Made by a program: the position numbers and the translations under genes
Shown here: piece by piece, positions 45,093 through 54,230 of the stretch
Layout of the letters: each line of letters starts with the position of its first letter
How positions within the stretch are numbered: the first letter of the stretch is position 1
Notes under the pieces: generated by a model
Told to the model about the DNA's origin: nothing
Database searches by the model: none
The model's input: only the letters and a program-made list of their open reading frames with translations
Assembly (NCBI RefSeq): GCF_002896875.1
Contig: NZ_CP023278.1
Location: forward strand, 3,534,001-3,598,000
Direction: 5' to 3'
From: Nostoc sp. CENA543
Lineage (GTDB): Bacteria; Cyanobacteriota; Cyanobacteriia; Cyanobacteriales; Nostocaceae
Length of the DNA: 64,000 nucleotides

Positions 45093-46787
45093 TTAACTGA
45101 TACCAAATACCGAACCGACTGTAGACTTAATTGATTCCCGTGCATCCTTTAAAGTCTGGGTGATGGGGTGCTTAGTCTGCAAAAATACCCGCGCACAATT
45201 ACGTCCTGGCATTCCTGAAATTGAACCACCGGGATGTGTACCTGCACCAGTTAAAAAGAGATTCTCAATGGGGGTTTTGTAATTAGCAATTTCTGGCAGA
45301 GGGCGGAAAAACACCATTTGATCTAATGTCATATCAATATGGTAATAATTACCTTTGTACGCACCTAATCTCTCACCTAATTCTGCGGGACTTTCTACAC
45401 GACGGGCGATAGTTGCAGTTTTGACGTTAGGGGCATAAGTGGCTAATTTCTCCACAACTTTATCTGCAACTTGGTTTTTTAATTCATCAGTCCAACCAGT
45501 TCCTTTTAAACCTGTACCTTCTGCGCCTGCAATTTGATATGGGGCAAAAAATTCAATCCACACAGTATGTTTTCCTGGAGGTGCGAGGGTGGGGTCAAGG
45601 AAACTCGGCATTACGACATACATAGATGGGTCAGCATCAGGAATTTCTCCCAAGGTACATTTACTATGGGCTTGTTCCACATGGGCAACGGAATCTGCAA
45701 TTAAGATAGACCCAACTAAATATTCGTCTTTGTGAGCATGATAGGGAAAGCGCAGGGGTTCGTCTAAAGCCAAGTCAATTTTGAGGATAGTTTCATTATT
45801 GTTGACAATACGACGTTCTAATCTTTCCCATAAATCTGGGTCGGCTGCATCAACATCACTCTTATCGGTCATTTGTAAAAATAACCGCTTGGCATCAATA
45901 TTAGAAATCACTCCATATTTAGCACGGTATTCTTTTCCACCAGATGCCCTAACGCCAACAGCTTTACCATTATCAATTAATAGTTTTTCTACCTGTTGGT
46001 CTGTGAGAATAACACCACCTTTTGCTGTCACTAAATTAACTAAAGCTTTGACTAGTGCGCCAGTACCACCCCGTGGTCTAGCCATACCGGGGTTGTGACG
46101 CATTGCCATCATAATTGCACCAATAGCTAAAGTTTTTTGGGATGGCGGCGCACCTAATTCAGAAGCAAGTCTAGCAAGGGGTGCTTTAAGAAATTCAGAA
46201 TCAAACCACTCATTTAATAAATCTTCTGCACTGGTCATCATGTTGCGTACAAAATCTAGTGTTTTGTTTGGCGAACCAATGACAGAAAATAAATCTTTTA
46301 ATTTGGTAATGTCGTAGTTACCAGCAATATCGATGATGGATTTTGGCGGTGCATTAAACATAGGAATCATTGCACCTATTGCCCGTTGCCAATAGTCGGT
46401 AAATTCAGCATATTTTTTGGCATCGCGTTCACTATAACGGGCAATTTCAGCACAGGTTTTTTCTAGAGATTTATGGGCGAGAAAATATTTACCGTCAGGA
46501 TGGGGGCAAAAAACTACTGGGTCACATTCCAAATATTCTAAGCCATATTTTGTTAATTCTAGTTCTTCAACCACTGGCCCCAAATGAATAAATTCATGGT
46601 CAATTGCACAGAGGTTAAATTTAAAACCGGGGGCTTCTTTGGGTAAACATTCTTCTGTGGTAGCTGCACCACCAGGGACAGGACGTTTTTCTAGGAGTAG
46701 GACACTATAGCCAGCTTTGAGCAAATAAGCTGCACAAACTAGCCCGTTGTGACCTGCACCGATAATAACTACATCATACTCTTGCAT
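45093..46787 (-). CDS. crtO: Beta-carotene ketolase CrtO
   Basis: 564 residues. A phytoene-desaturase-like FAD enzyme that adds a 4-keto group to beta-carotene to give echinenone/canthaxanthin. FAD motif VVIIGAGHNGLVCAAYLL (6-23) and LLLEKRPVPGGAATTEE. It closely resembles Synechocystis CrtO in blocks such as LNEWFDSEFLKAPLARL-SELGAPPSQK, ARPRGGTGAL, ISNIDAKRLFLQ, TLWIEFFAPY-like and LFLTGAGTHPGGSISGMPGRNCARVFL. Membrane-associated. Echinenone binds the orange carotenoid protein, so it ties in with photoprotection. Confidence 0.94.
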   Translation of the reverse strand: MQEYDVVIIGAGHNGLVCAAYLLKAGYSVLLLEKRPVPGGAATTEECLPKEAPGFKFNLCAIDHEFIHLGPVVEELELTKYGLEYLECDPVVFCPHPDGKYFLAHKSLEKTCAEIARYSERDAKKYAEFTDYWQRAIGAMIPMFNAPPKSIIDIAGNYDITKLKDLFSVIGSPNKTLDFVRNMMTSAEDLLNEWFDSEFLKAPLARLASELGAPPSQKTLAIGAIMMAMRHNPGMARPRGGTGALVKALVNLVTAKGGVILTDQQVEKLLIDNGKAVGVRASGGKEYRAKYGVISNIDAKRLFLQMTDKSDVDAADPDLWERLERRIVNNNETILKIDLALDEPLRFPYHAHKDEYLVGSILIADSVAHVEQAHSKCTLGEIPDADPSMYVVMPSFLDPTLAPPGKHTVWIEFFAPYQIAGAEGTGLKGTGWTDELKNQVADKVVEKLATYAPNVKTATIARRVESPAELGERLGAYKGNYYHIDMTLDQMVFFRPLPEIANYKTPIENLFLTGAGTHPGGSISGMPGRNCARVFLQTKHPITQTLKDARESIKSTVGSVFGIS

Positions 46788-46902
46788 ATGTTTAATTTTA
46801 GAATAAGGTGGCTTGACAATATTACAAAGGGTCAGGAAAAATTACAACCTTGGGAATTAGTTAATAATTTCATTTAACTAGGAGTTGTAATGAATGATAT
46901 AC

Positions 46903-47661
46903 TTAATCAAGTAATTGTGTCACCGAATCAGGTATTTTATTAACATTAGCTTCCATTAAAAGAATTAATTTACCTTGTTGTATTTCCACATTTTTAATGC
47001 TTAAATTAATATCTTCTAATTGAAAATAAGGCAAATTTGTTAGTTCTTGAAATTTCTGCATTAAAGGTACAATGAGGTCGAGAGAAATACCTTCTCCTTG
47101 AGTACATTTAAAACTTTCTAAGATGATGGGATGGGAGTGAGTTCGGGGTCGCAGCATTGCGGTAAAACCTAATAAGCGATTATGGTCATTTTCTGTAAGT
47201 TGCACTTTTCCTTGTAATTCAATGTGATTTTGACTGTGTAGGGATATTTGCATTTTTTGTAAATCGAAATCTACAACTTGGCCATCCACACTCACCTGGA
47301 ACTGCTGCACTAATTTTCGAGAAAATTGTGAATTTAGTGCATGATTGAGATCGGCTTCAGTCAGGGTAACACGAGCCATGAGATTTACTGGCTTGTTGAG
47401 TTGAATCTGACCGAAAATAGCCCCCAAGGGGTTAATGTCTATATTATCTGTTTGCAGTTTAATTTCTTGAAGACGGATATTTTGTTTAGTAACTAATCCT
47501 TGCCCAGTGAATGTTACACCATCTGCTTGTCCCTGCACAATTTTTAAAATATCAGTTTCTACATATATATCAATTTGTTCTGCTGCTTCGAGTTGATTAG
47601 CAATACTTTTTTCAGCTACTTGAGAGATGATTTGCTTGTCTAAACTTTGTTGGTCTGACAT
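46903..47661 (-). CDS. DUF2993 (LmeA-like) protein
   Basis: 252 residues. The opening QQSLDKQIISQVAEKSIANQLEAAEQIDIYVETDILKIVQGQADGVTFTGQGLV and later LQTDNIDINPLGAIFGQIQLNKPVNLMARVTLTEADLNHALNS are DUF2993 signatures. LmeA members bind phospholipid and help envelope assembly in actinobacteria; in cyanobacteria the role is unknown. No obvious signal peptide here, so location is unclear. Lies after crtO on the same strand with 115 bases in between. Confidence 0.85.
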   Translation of the reverse strand: MSDQQSLDKQIISQVAEKSIANQLEAAEQIDIYVETDILKIVQGQADGVTFTGQGLVTKQNIRLQEIKLQTDNIDINPLGAIFGQIQLNKPVNLMARVTLTEADLNHALNSQFSRKLVQQFQVSVDGQVVDFDLQKMQISLHSQNHIELQGKVQLTENDHNRLLGFTAMLRPRTHSHPIILESFKCTQGEGISLDLIVPLMQKFQELTNLPYFQLEDINLSIKNVEIQQGKLILLMEANVNKIPDSVTQLLD

Positions 47662-48188
47662 GAATACATATTTTTTACTTATGATTATTTACCATAAACT
47701 CTCAGTATCTATTAGCGAATCTATAACATGGTATATATCTCGCAATAGAAAGGAGATTTTATCTTCGGATGTTAATAGTTTATACATGTATTTTGATGGC
47801 GATCGCAGTGCGGTAGACCGTCCTAGAAATGGGTGCGTTATTAATCATAATTTTCTAGGTGCAAGCCTTTGCTACGCTGGTGTAAGCCTACTCATAGAGT
47901 GTTTTGAATTTTGAATTAGTATAACGTCTCTACTTGATTTTGGGTTTGATGCTTGTACCTTACCCAAAATAAGCTGTATCAGTGAATAATGGCATACGCG
48001 ATGTTGGCAACCTGTCGCATATTTGTAATATTTAATGGCGACAACATTCAACCATAGCTCATGGTAATGCTGCATTGCATAATCTCATTTCTGGAATTCA
48101 CGGAATTTTGCATGAATCAAATTATTCTCAGTCCAAAAAGGTGAGATACTGATAAAAAAATTATTTATTTCTGAGGACAGATGCAGAT
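47662..48188. other. Intergenic region
   Basis: 527 bases between divergent genes. Short overlapping frames are seen on both strands but none with an SD or a recognisable product. A single ttttgaattttgaatta motif occurs near 47900. No RNA gene recognised. Confidence 0.5.
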
Positions 48189-49427
48189 ATGCAGCTTTTT
48201 GGTTTGCCCGCAGAAAAAGGTAGATGGTTATTGATCCCTCTTGGTGCAACTGTTTTACTCTGCCTTGGTACTGTTTATTCGTGGAGTATTTTTAGAAAAC
48301 CTCTAGAAAAGTTACTGAACATTAATGCTACAGAAAGCCTATTACCATTTACGGTCTTGTTAATGATGTTTGCTGTACTAATGCCAATTACAGGCTTTTA
48401 CATCAAGCGTTTCGGGACTCGTATGATCACCGCAATCGGTGGCGTAATTATGGGACTTGGTTATATTTTATCAGGTCTAAATGGTAATTTACAGGTGTTA
48501 ACTTTCACCTATGGCGTGATAGCGGGTGTGGGTGTGGGTATAGTTTATGGCGTACCGTTGGCAGTAATTGCTAAATGGTTTCCTGATAAAAAGGGTATTG
48601 CTGTTGGTTTAACTGTCATTGGTTTTGGTCTGTCTCCATTAATTACAGCACCTTTGGCGAAATCACTGATTGATAGCTTTGGAGTGCGACAAACTTTTTT
48701 AATTTTAGGTGTAAGTTTTACAGCTATTATTCTAGCGATCGCAACTTTGTTGAAGACACCCCCAGAAGACTGGCAACCAGCAGGTTGGAATCCTGGGTTC
48801 TCAGTCCAAAGCAATACCCCTTTGACAACTTCTGAAACCATACTGCAAACACCAGCATTTTATGGGTTATGGCTGTGCTATACCATCGGTACATTTTCAG
48901 GACTAGCAGCAATTGGCATTTCTAGCCCCTTAGCCCAAGAAATCATTAAACTAGATGCGACAGCAGCAGCTAGTACAGTCTCTTTATTTGCAGTGTTTAA
49001 TGCTTTAGGGCGTTTGTTTTTTGGCTGGCTGACTGACCGTTTTAGTCCTAAGTTGGGGGCTATTGTTTCCTTTACCTTAGTATTAATTGCATCACTAATG
49101 ATGGTGAAAGCTGGTCAGGGTGCTATAGCTACCTATTTAGTAGCGTTTTCCCTATTTTACTTTTCTTTTGGTGGATGGTTAGCGATCGCTCCTACAACTA
49201 CCTTAATCTTATTTTCACCAGCAGACTATGCTAAAAATTACGGTCTGGTGTTCACAGCCTATGGTGCAGGTGCTTTAGGCGGGACTTTGCTAGCTGGCAG
49301 AATTAGAGATATATTCGGCAGTTACACAATTTTCTTCTACCCTACTACAGCACTGGCAGTTTTAGGTATTGTGTTAGCTGTGTTCATGCTCAAACGTAGT
49401 TTTTCTAGTGTTTCTGTTAGCCAATAA
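48189..49427 (+). CDS. MFS transporter, OFA (oxalate/formate antiporter-like) family
   Basis: 412 residues, 12 predicted transmembrane helices. The OFA-type pattern is present: GTVYSWSIFRKPLE (helix 1), RFGTRMITAIGG between helices 2 and 3, GVGVGIVYGVPLAVIAKWFPDKKGIAVGLTVIGFGLSPLITAPL, and GWLTDRFSPKLG in the second half. Monocarboxylate exchange is likely; the actual substrate is not. ATG 48189 has a distant gagga upstream. Confidence 0.88.
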   Translation: MQLFGLPAEKGRWLLIPLGATVLLCLGTVYSWSIFRKPLEKLLNINATESLLPFTVLLMMFAVLMPITGFYIKRFGTRMITAIGGVIMGLGYILSGLNGNLQVLTFTYGVIAGVGVGIVYGVPLAVIAKWFPDKKGIAVGLTVIGFGLSPLITAPLAKSLIDSFGVRQTFLILGVSFTAIILAIATLLKTPPEDWQPAGWNPGFSVQSNTPLTTSETILQTPAFYGLWLCYTIGTFSGLAAIGISSPLAQEIIKLDATAAASTVSLFAVFNALGRLFFGWLTDRFSPKLGAIVSFTLVLIASLMMVKAGQGAIATYLVAFSLFYFSFGGWLAIAPTTTLILFSPADYAKNYGLVFTAYGAGALGGTLLAGRIRDIFGSYTIFFYPTTALAVLGIVLAVFMLKRSFSSVSVSQ

Positions 49428-49553
49428 TAGGCATATTTTCTTCCATTGGGAATTGATATGCCTGTTGAAACTCTCACCGCTACACTGCTTGGCGTGTAGC
49501 GGGAGATTATCGTAAATCCGAGGGTTTAAGGCCCCTACGTCTATACGTAGCAT

Positions 49554-49588
49554 ATTTTCAGTGGGGATTGAAATCCCCCACTGAAAAT
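49554..49588. terminator. Bidirectional hairpin
   Basis: Perfect arms attttcagtggggatt / atcccccactgaaaat (one-base bulge) with a gaa loop, between the convergent MFS and P450 genes. Probably terminates both. Confidence 0.65.
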
Positions 49589-49596
49589 GTCTTTAA

Positions 49597-49672
49597 TTTT
49601 GAATTTTGTAGCTTGCTTCCCGTAGGGTATTTTGAATTTTGAATTTTGAATTTTGAATTTTGAATTGTTAAT
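49597..49672. repeat. Tandem ttttgaa repeat
   Basis: attttgaattttgaa heptamers, six or so copies broken by cgcttcccgtagggt, just beyond the P450 stop codon. Same family as 12141-12168. Confidence 0.85.
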
Positions 49673-49675
49673 GCT

Positions 49676-51061
49676 TCACCCGACAGTGGAAGTTTCTAAA
49701 CTACGGGATTTGATTTGACGCTGATTTTTAATCACCATTTGGATAGGATGGTCTGGCCCGGTGACTAAACCGCGACGTTGGGGTTTAACTTCTCTATTGT
49801 TGACCAGCTCTAATTCTCGCATGGTTAAAATTTTAGCGATCGCCAATTTCATTTCCCATTGGGCAAAGGCTAAACCAATGCAGCGTCTTGCACCTCCACC
49901 AAAGGGCAAGTATTCATAGGGTGAAAACTGTCTTTCTAAAAAGCGTTCTGGTTTAAACTGCTTCGGTTGTGGATATAAATCTTCCCGTTGGTGGGTTAGG
50001 TAAATTGCACCAATAACTGGTGTTCCTGGCGGCAGTTCATAACCCCCCAAAGTTATAGGTGTTTTCACCCTTCTAGCAAATGTTAACATCCCTACTGGGT
50101 AAATTCGCAAGGTTTCCGCGCACACAGCACTTAGATAAGGTAACTTGTAAATTGTGCTGGGGTCGGGATTATCACCCAAACTATCTAGTTCTTGTATAAG
50201 TTTTTCCTTAACTTGTGGTAATTTATGAATCCAGTACATCGCCCAGGCTATAGCTGTGGCAGTAGTTTCGTGACCTGCTACCAATAGTGTCATCAACTCA
50301 TCCCGCAACTCTATATCCGTCATGGGTTGACCTGCTTCATCCCTGGCATCCATAAGTAAACTCAGGATATCTGTGCGTGAAGAGTCGGGATTTTCACGCC
50401 GTTCCTGGATTTCATCATACATTAGTCGGTCGGCTTGTTCCTGGAGTTCTAATTGTCTTCCCCAGATTTTAATCGGCCCAAAATCTCGCTGTAAGGCGGG
50501 AAGATATAATAAAGCAATACGCCACACAGAACTGGTATTCTCTAAAATTTCCCCTAAAAGCTGTTGCAATTTTTCGGCGCGGACTCCTTCATCTAGACCA
50601 AAAACCGCCTGCATAATGACGCGCAGAGTAATTTCTTGGGAGACATGACGAATATTAAAAGGTTGTCCTTGGGGATATTGGCTGATGACTTTGGTTGTCG
50701 TATTGTTGATGATTTGACTGTAGGCGCGCATTCTTTCGCCATGCAAAGGAGGCATCATTAATTGCCGTTGGCGTTGGTGTTCTACACCAGAAATAGTCAC
50801 TACAGAACGTTTACCTAGCAAACCTTCCAGCAAACCATTTAAATCGCCTGGGGCTTCTAATTCTTTAGTATCTTGGGTCAAAATAATCTGTAAATCTTGG
50901 GGGTTGCTGACAAACACTAAAGGTGGAATACTTTTATCTAGTTTGAGAGCAAAAACGTCCCCATAGCGTTGAGTACATTCTTCCATGTAAGCCATAGGAC
51001 GAAATACCCAATTCAGAATTTGTAAAACTGCTGGGGTTGGAGGTATTTTTGGTAGCTGCAT
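49676..51061 (-). CDS. Cytochrome P450, CYP110-like
   Basis: 461 residues. Oxygen-activating motif AGHETTATA, K-helix ETLR (CAETLRIYP), PERF region, and the haem-binding loop FGGGARRCIG with the cysteine ligand are all present. The N-terminal PKIPPTPAVLQILNWVFRPMAYMEECTQRYGDVF resembles the CYP110 group of filamentous cyanobacteria, which hydroxylate fatty acids and terpenes. No terpene synthase or redox partner is adjacent. It has no anchor helix, so it is probably soluble. Confidence 0.93.
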   Translation of the reverse strand: MQLPKIPPTPAVLQILNWVFRPMAYMEECTQRYGDVFALKLDKSIPPLVFVSNPQDLQIILTQDTKELEAPGDLNGLLEGLLGKRSVVTISGVEHQRQRQLMMPPLHGERMRAYSQIINNTTTKVISQYPQGQPFNIRHVSQEITLRVIMQAVFGLDEGVRAEKLQQLLGEILENTSSVWRIALLYLPALQRDFGPIKIWGRQLELQEQADRLMYDEIQERRENPDSSRTDILSLLMDARDEAGQPMTDIELRDELMTLLVAGHETTATAIAWAMYWIHKLPQVKEKLIQELDSLGDNPDPSTIYKLPYLSAVCAETLRIYPVGMLTFARRVKTPITLGGYELPPGTPVIGAIYLTHQREDLYPQPKQFKPERFLERQFSPYEYLPFGGGARRCIGLAFAQWEMKLAIAKILTMRELELVNNREVKPQRRGLVTGPDHPIQMVIKNQRQIKSRSLETSTVG

Positions 51062-51104
51062 AAAAATTTTTGTAATTCGGTGAATATCGTTATTTTTACT
51101 GAAA

Positions 51105-51196
51105 TTAGGGGGAATAGGGAATAGGGAATGGGGAATAAGGCATGGGGCATTGGGGTAAAAATCTCCCTTGTCTCCCTTGTCCCCGACATCCCGCCA
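51105..51196. repeat. Short G-rich and T-rich tandem repeats
   Basis: aatagggaatggggaataagg and ctcccttgtctcccttgtcc arrays in the P450/TPP-enzyme intergenic gap. Confidence 0.75.
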
Positions 51197-51319
51197 TTTA
51201 AACTACTTATGTTCAACATCACAAAACACTGATAATTCTTAACATCCCTAAAGATGTAAAATTTTTGTTAAATTCAACGAGCATCTATATTTACTCGTCA
51301 TTCTTACAAGGTACTCAGC

Positions 51320-53533
51320 ATGACTGCAATCACACCAAAGGCTTCTTCGGCACTCCCTGACTTTTGTGAAGGGATTCAATATTTTGGGGAAGTGCCACCA
51401 GATTTTGAAACTTATGGTGCCACACCTGCAATAGAATCAGGACAGGTAGCGATCGCAGATCCTACAAACCCTCAAGCTGTGTATCAAACTTTGCTTGCTG
51501 CTGATGCTCTGCGCTATTTAACTCTACAAATCACTGGTAGTAAGGCATCTGGACACCCAGGCGGGTTTGCTAGTCAGGCGGAAGCTTACGCAGCTTTGGT
51601 CATGCTGGGGTATAAAAACATTATTACTGAAGTCGGACATCATGCACCAGGATTTTATAGTGCCATGTTCCTTGACCGTTCCTTAGAGGACATGGGCATT
51701 TCTACAGTACAACAATTGCGCGATCGCTTCCGCGAAAAGCATGGGCTTTTAGGACACCTTTCCGGTTACATCCCTGGTATTCTCGCCCCCGCCGGGCCTT
51801 TGGGACAAGGACAGCACTTTGCAATGGCGGCTGCACTCCTCCACCGTGACAAACTTTTCCCCTTCACCCTCGGCGACGGTGGACTAGGTGAACCCTACAT
51901 CATGAGTGCAATGGCGCACTTTAACACCGCCTATCCCAGCGTTACCAACTTCTTACCCGTGTTGGTATGGAACGGTTACAGCCAAGAACATCACAGCATG
52001 GTTTCCTTAAAAACCAACGCACAGATGACAGCATATTGGCAAGGTAACGGTTTTGAGGAAGTCATCTTAGTTGATGCCAAAGAATTTGACGACCAAAACC
52101 AACCAGGCGACTACGTAGATAGTACCGCCTTTTCCTTTGAGCAACGCCTCGCCTTTACCAAAGCCGTACTTGTAGCTGTAGATAAAGCCGCCCGTTCCGC
52201 CCTTGGTGGAAAACTCACAGTCTTTATTATCAAACAACTCAAAGGTGCAGGGGTTCACGCCAGAGGTGCGAAATCTCACAACCTCTATCCGAAAGATACC
52301 TTAGACGCGCCCCACATTGTCAGCGCACTACAAACCCGTGCATTATCTCCAGAAGCTTGGCAAATCGTCAGAACCAACGCCGAACGCGCTGGAGGTGGCC
52401 CCGCCGCTAAAACAGTGGTGACAGAATTTGAGTTACCATTGCCAGATTTAGGTACATTACCATTAGAAGAATATGCAGTCGGCGGCGAACCCAAAGTTTC
52501 TACAACCGCAATGGGACGACTGGTGGGTGTAGTCGGACAAAAAGACCAAAATTTCCTCGTCACCAACGCCGACGGTAACGAAGCATCAGGTATAGGTAAC
52601 ATCAACCAAGCCTTAAAGATTATCCACCCCACCACCGACGAATTATATAACCAAGCACCCAACGGGCAAGTTTACGAACCCTTAAGTGAAGATGCTTGTG
52701 CAGGTTTAGCCGTTGGTTTGTGTTTGATGGGTGCAAGAACCCTCTGGTGTTCATACGAATCTTTCGCCATCAACGGTTTACCCATTTGGCAAACTGTCAC
52801 CCAAGCAATGGCAGAATTACGCCGTCAAACACCCTCAACTATTACCTTATTCACCGCAGGCGCATTAGAACAAGGACGCAACGGCTGGACACACCAACGT
52901 CCTGAAATTGAAGCTTACTTTGCATCCATGATGCGGAACGGTAATGTCTTTCCCGTATTCCCCCCCGATGCTAACAGTACCCAAGTTTGTTATGACTGGG
53001 CGTTAACAACTAAGAATAAAGGAATTGTCATCACCGCCAGTAAATCACCCTTACCAATTCGCACCACCTTTGCACAAACCCGCCAAGGTTTAGAAGATGG
53101 TGCAGTAGTATTGCATGAAATTCCTGGTGGTAAGCAAGTTGTGTTTGCTGTCATTGGCGACATGACATTAATTCCCGTATTTGAAGCCGCCGCTTTCTTA
53201 GAAACTGAAGGTATCGGTGTGAAGATAGTTTCTGTAATTAATCCCCGTCGTTTATATCGTCCTCATGATGTAGCTTGGGATACCTGTTCTGAACCCGATG
53301 GCGGTTTCATTGATGATGCGAAATTCGCTGAATTATTTGATGGCGATGCGTTAATTGGTGTAACTGGTGGTGTTGCTTCGATGTTAGAACCCATAATGTT
53401 GCGGAGTAACAGCAAGCGCGACACCTTCGCCTGGAAGCGCGGGGAAACTACAGCTAGTGCTGGTGAGTTGATGGCGTTTAATGGTTTGACTGCTGAAGCG
53501 TTGACGAAGCGGGCGATTGAATTGGTGCATTAA
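51320..53533 (+). CDS. Phosphoketolase/transketolase-like TPP enzyme
   Basis: 737 residues. The TPP fold is clear: SGHPGGF, HHAPGFYS, TPP-Mg motif GDGGLGEP...LPVLVWNGYS, and a C-terminal pyrimidine-binding part LSEDACAGLAVGLCLMGARTLWCSYESFAINGLP with GWTHQRPEIEAYFASMMRNGNVFPVFPPDAN, which parallels phosphoketolase (NG-SHQ-P, PPDAN). It is shorter than standard Xfp (about 790-800) and lacks its conserved GHGGPG and SPGGIPSH blocks, so this is a divergent group whose substrate may differ from xylulose-5-phosphate. A remnant of a second related gene lies 527 bases downstream (54060-54149). Confidence 0.82.
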   Translation: MTAITPKASSALPDFCEGIQYFGEVPPDFETYGATPAIESGQVAIADPTNPQAVYQTLLAADALRYLTLQITGSKASGHPGGFASQAEAYAALVMLGYKNIITEVGHHAPGFYSAMFLDRSLEDMGISTVQQLRDRFREKHGLLGHLSGYIPGILAPAGPLGQGQHFAMAAALLHRDKLFPFTLGDGGLGEPYIMSAMAHFNTAYPSVTNFLPVLVWNGYSQEHHSMVSLKTNAQMTAYWQGNGFEEVILVDAKEFDDQNQPGDYVDSTAFSFEQRLAFTKAVLVAVDKAARSALGGKLTVFIIKQLKGAGVHARGAKSHNLYPKDTLDAPHIVSALQTRALSPEAWQIVRTNAERAGGGPAAKTVVTEFELPLPDLGTLPLEEYAVGGEPKVSTTAMGRLVGVVGQKDQNFLVTNADGNEASGIGNINQALKIIHPTTDELYNQAPNGQVYEPLSEDACAGLAVGLCLMGARTLWCSYESFAINGLPIWQTVTQAMAELRRQTPSTITLFTAGALEQGRNGWTHQRPEIEAYFASMMRNGNVFPVFPPDANSTQVCYDWALTTKNKGIVITASKSPLPIRTTFAQTRQGLEDGAVVLHEIPGGKQVVFAVIGDMTLIPVFEAAAFLETEGIGVKIVSVINPRRLYRPHDVAWDTCSEPDGGFIDDAKFAELFDGDALIGVTGGVASMLEPIMLRSNSKRDTFAWKRGETTASAGELMAFNGLTAEALTKRAIELVH

Positions 53534-54056
53534 TTAGAACGCAGATGTACGCAGATGAACGCGGATTGGTGTTTGGTTGCGTACATTTGCTGTTTTTATG
53601 TGATGTGGAGGGGGGAACGCTGATGAACGCTGATGAACGCAGATTGGATTTGAATAGGATTACGGAGAAGATTATTGGTTGTGCTTTTAAGGTGGGTAAT
53701 ACTTTGGGGGTTGGTTTTTTGGAGGGGGTTTATGAAAATGCGCTAGTGCATGAGTTACGGAAAACTAATTTGTTGGTTGAGCAACAAAAAATGCTGGAAG
53801 TTTGGTATGACGGTATAGTTGTGGGTAACTATAGGGCTGATTTGTTAGTTGAGCAAGCTATTATTGTGGAGTTAAAGGCAGTAACAGCACTAGATAATAG
53901 GCATTTTGCTCAAGGTATGAACTATCTTAAAGCCACTGGACTTTCTTTGTGTCTATTAATTAATTTTGGTAATCCTAAAGTAGAGATAAAGCGAGTTGTC
54001 CGTAATTTCTAAATCCATCTGCGTTCATCTGCGTTCATCCGCGTTTTTCTGAATTA
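53533..54056. mobile_element. Inverted-repeat-bounded unit carrying a GxxExxY gene
   Basis: The left end has cgcagatgtacgcagatgaacgcgga and the right end has the reverse pattern atctgcgttcatctgcgttcatccgcg, each next to a taatt-agaa-like border. The unit separates the phosphoketolase-like gene from a fragment of a paralog. No transposase inside, so any mobility would need outside help. Confidence 0.45.
53623..54012 (+). CDS. GxxExxY family protein
   Basis: 129 residues from ATG 53623, chosen for the strong ggagggggg SD; the earlier ATG 53545 lies in the left repeat. The family motif is GFLEGVYENAL (about residues 29-39), followed by VWYDGIVVGNYRADLLVEQAIIVELKAV, which has the restriction-fold D...E-x-K layout (RADLLVE, VELKAV). 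The first codons (NADERR) are themselves encoded by the aacgctgatg tandem repeat. Role unknown; the family is common in bacteria with many short repeats. Confidence 0.85.
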   Translation: MNADERRLDLNRITEKIIGCAFKVGNTLGVGFLEGVYENALVHELRKTNLLVEQQKMLEVWYDGIVVGNYRADLLVEQAIIVELKAVTALDNRHFAQGMNYLKATGLSLCLLINFGNPKVEIKRVVRNF

Positions 54057-54059
54057 GGG

Positions 54060-54149
54060 CAGTATTTTGATAGTTTGTTTGGTGGAGATGGCTTAATTGG
54101 TGTGACAGGTGATACTATGGCGATGTTAGAAGCAATCATCATTAAATGA
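54060..54149 (+). pseudogene. Fragment of a second phosphoketolase-like gene
   Basis: Thirty codons in frame, reading FDSLFGGDGLIGVTGDTM then MLEAIIIK and a stop. They align without gaps to FAELFDGDALIGVTGGVA / MLEPIMLR near the C terminus of the 51320-53533 protein, with 16 of 27 residues identical by eye. There is no start and the upstream part is missing, so it is a decayed paralog, not a copy of the intact gene's own tail. Confidence 0.75.
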
Positions 54150-54230
54150 TATACCTGGGTTAAATTTTTGAACTTTAAGTTATTTATTAAAAATAAACTT
54201 GTCAGACATAGTAGAAAATTAATTCTGATT

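Noticed and set aside
53545-53622. Upstream extension of the GxxExxY gene
   Set aside because: It begins inside the aacgcagatg repeat and lacks an SD, while ATG 53623 has ggaggggg.
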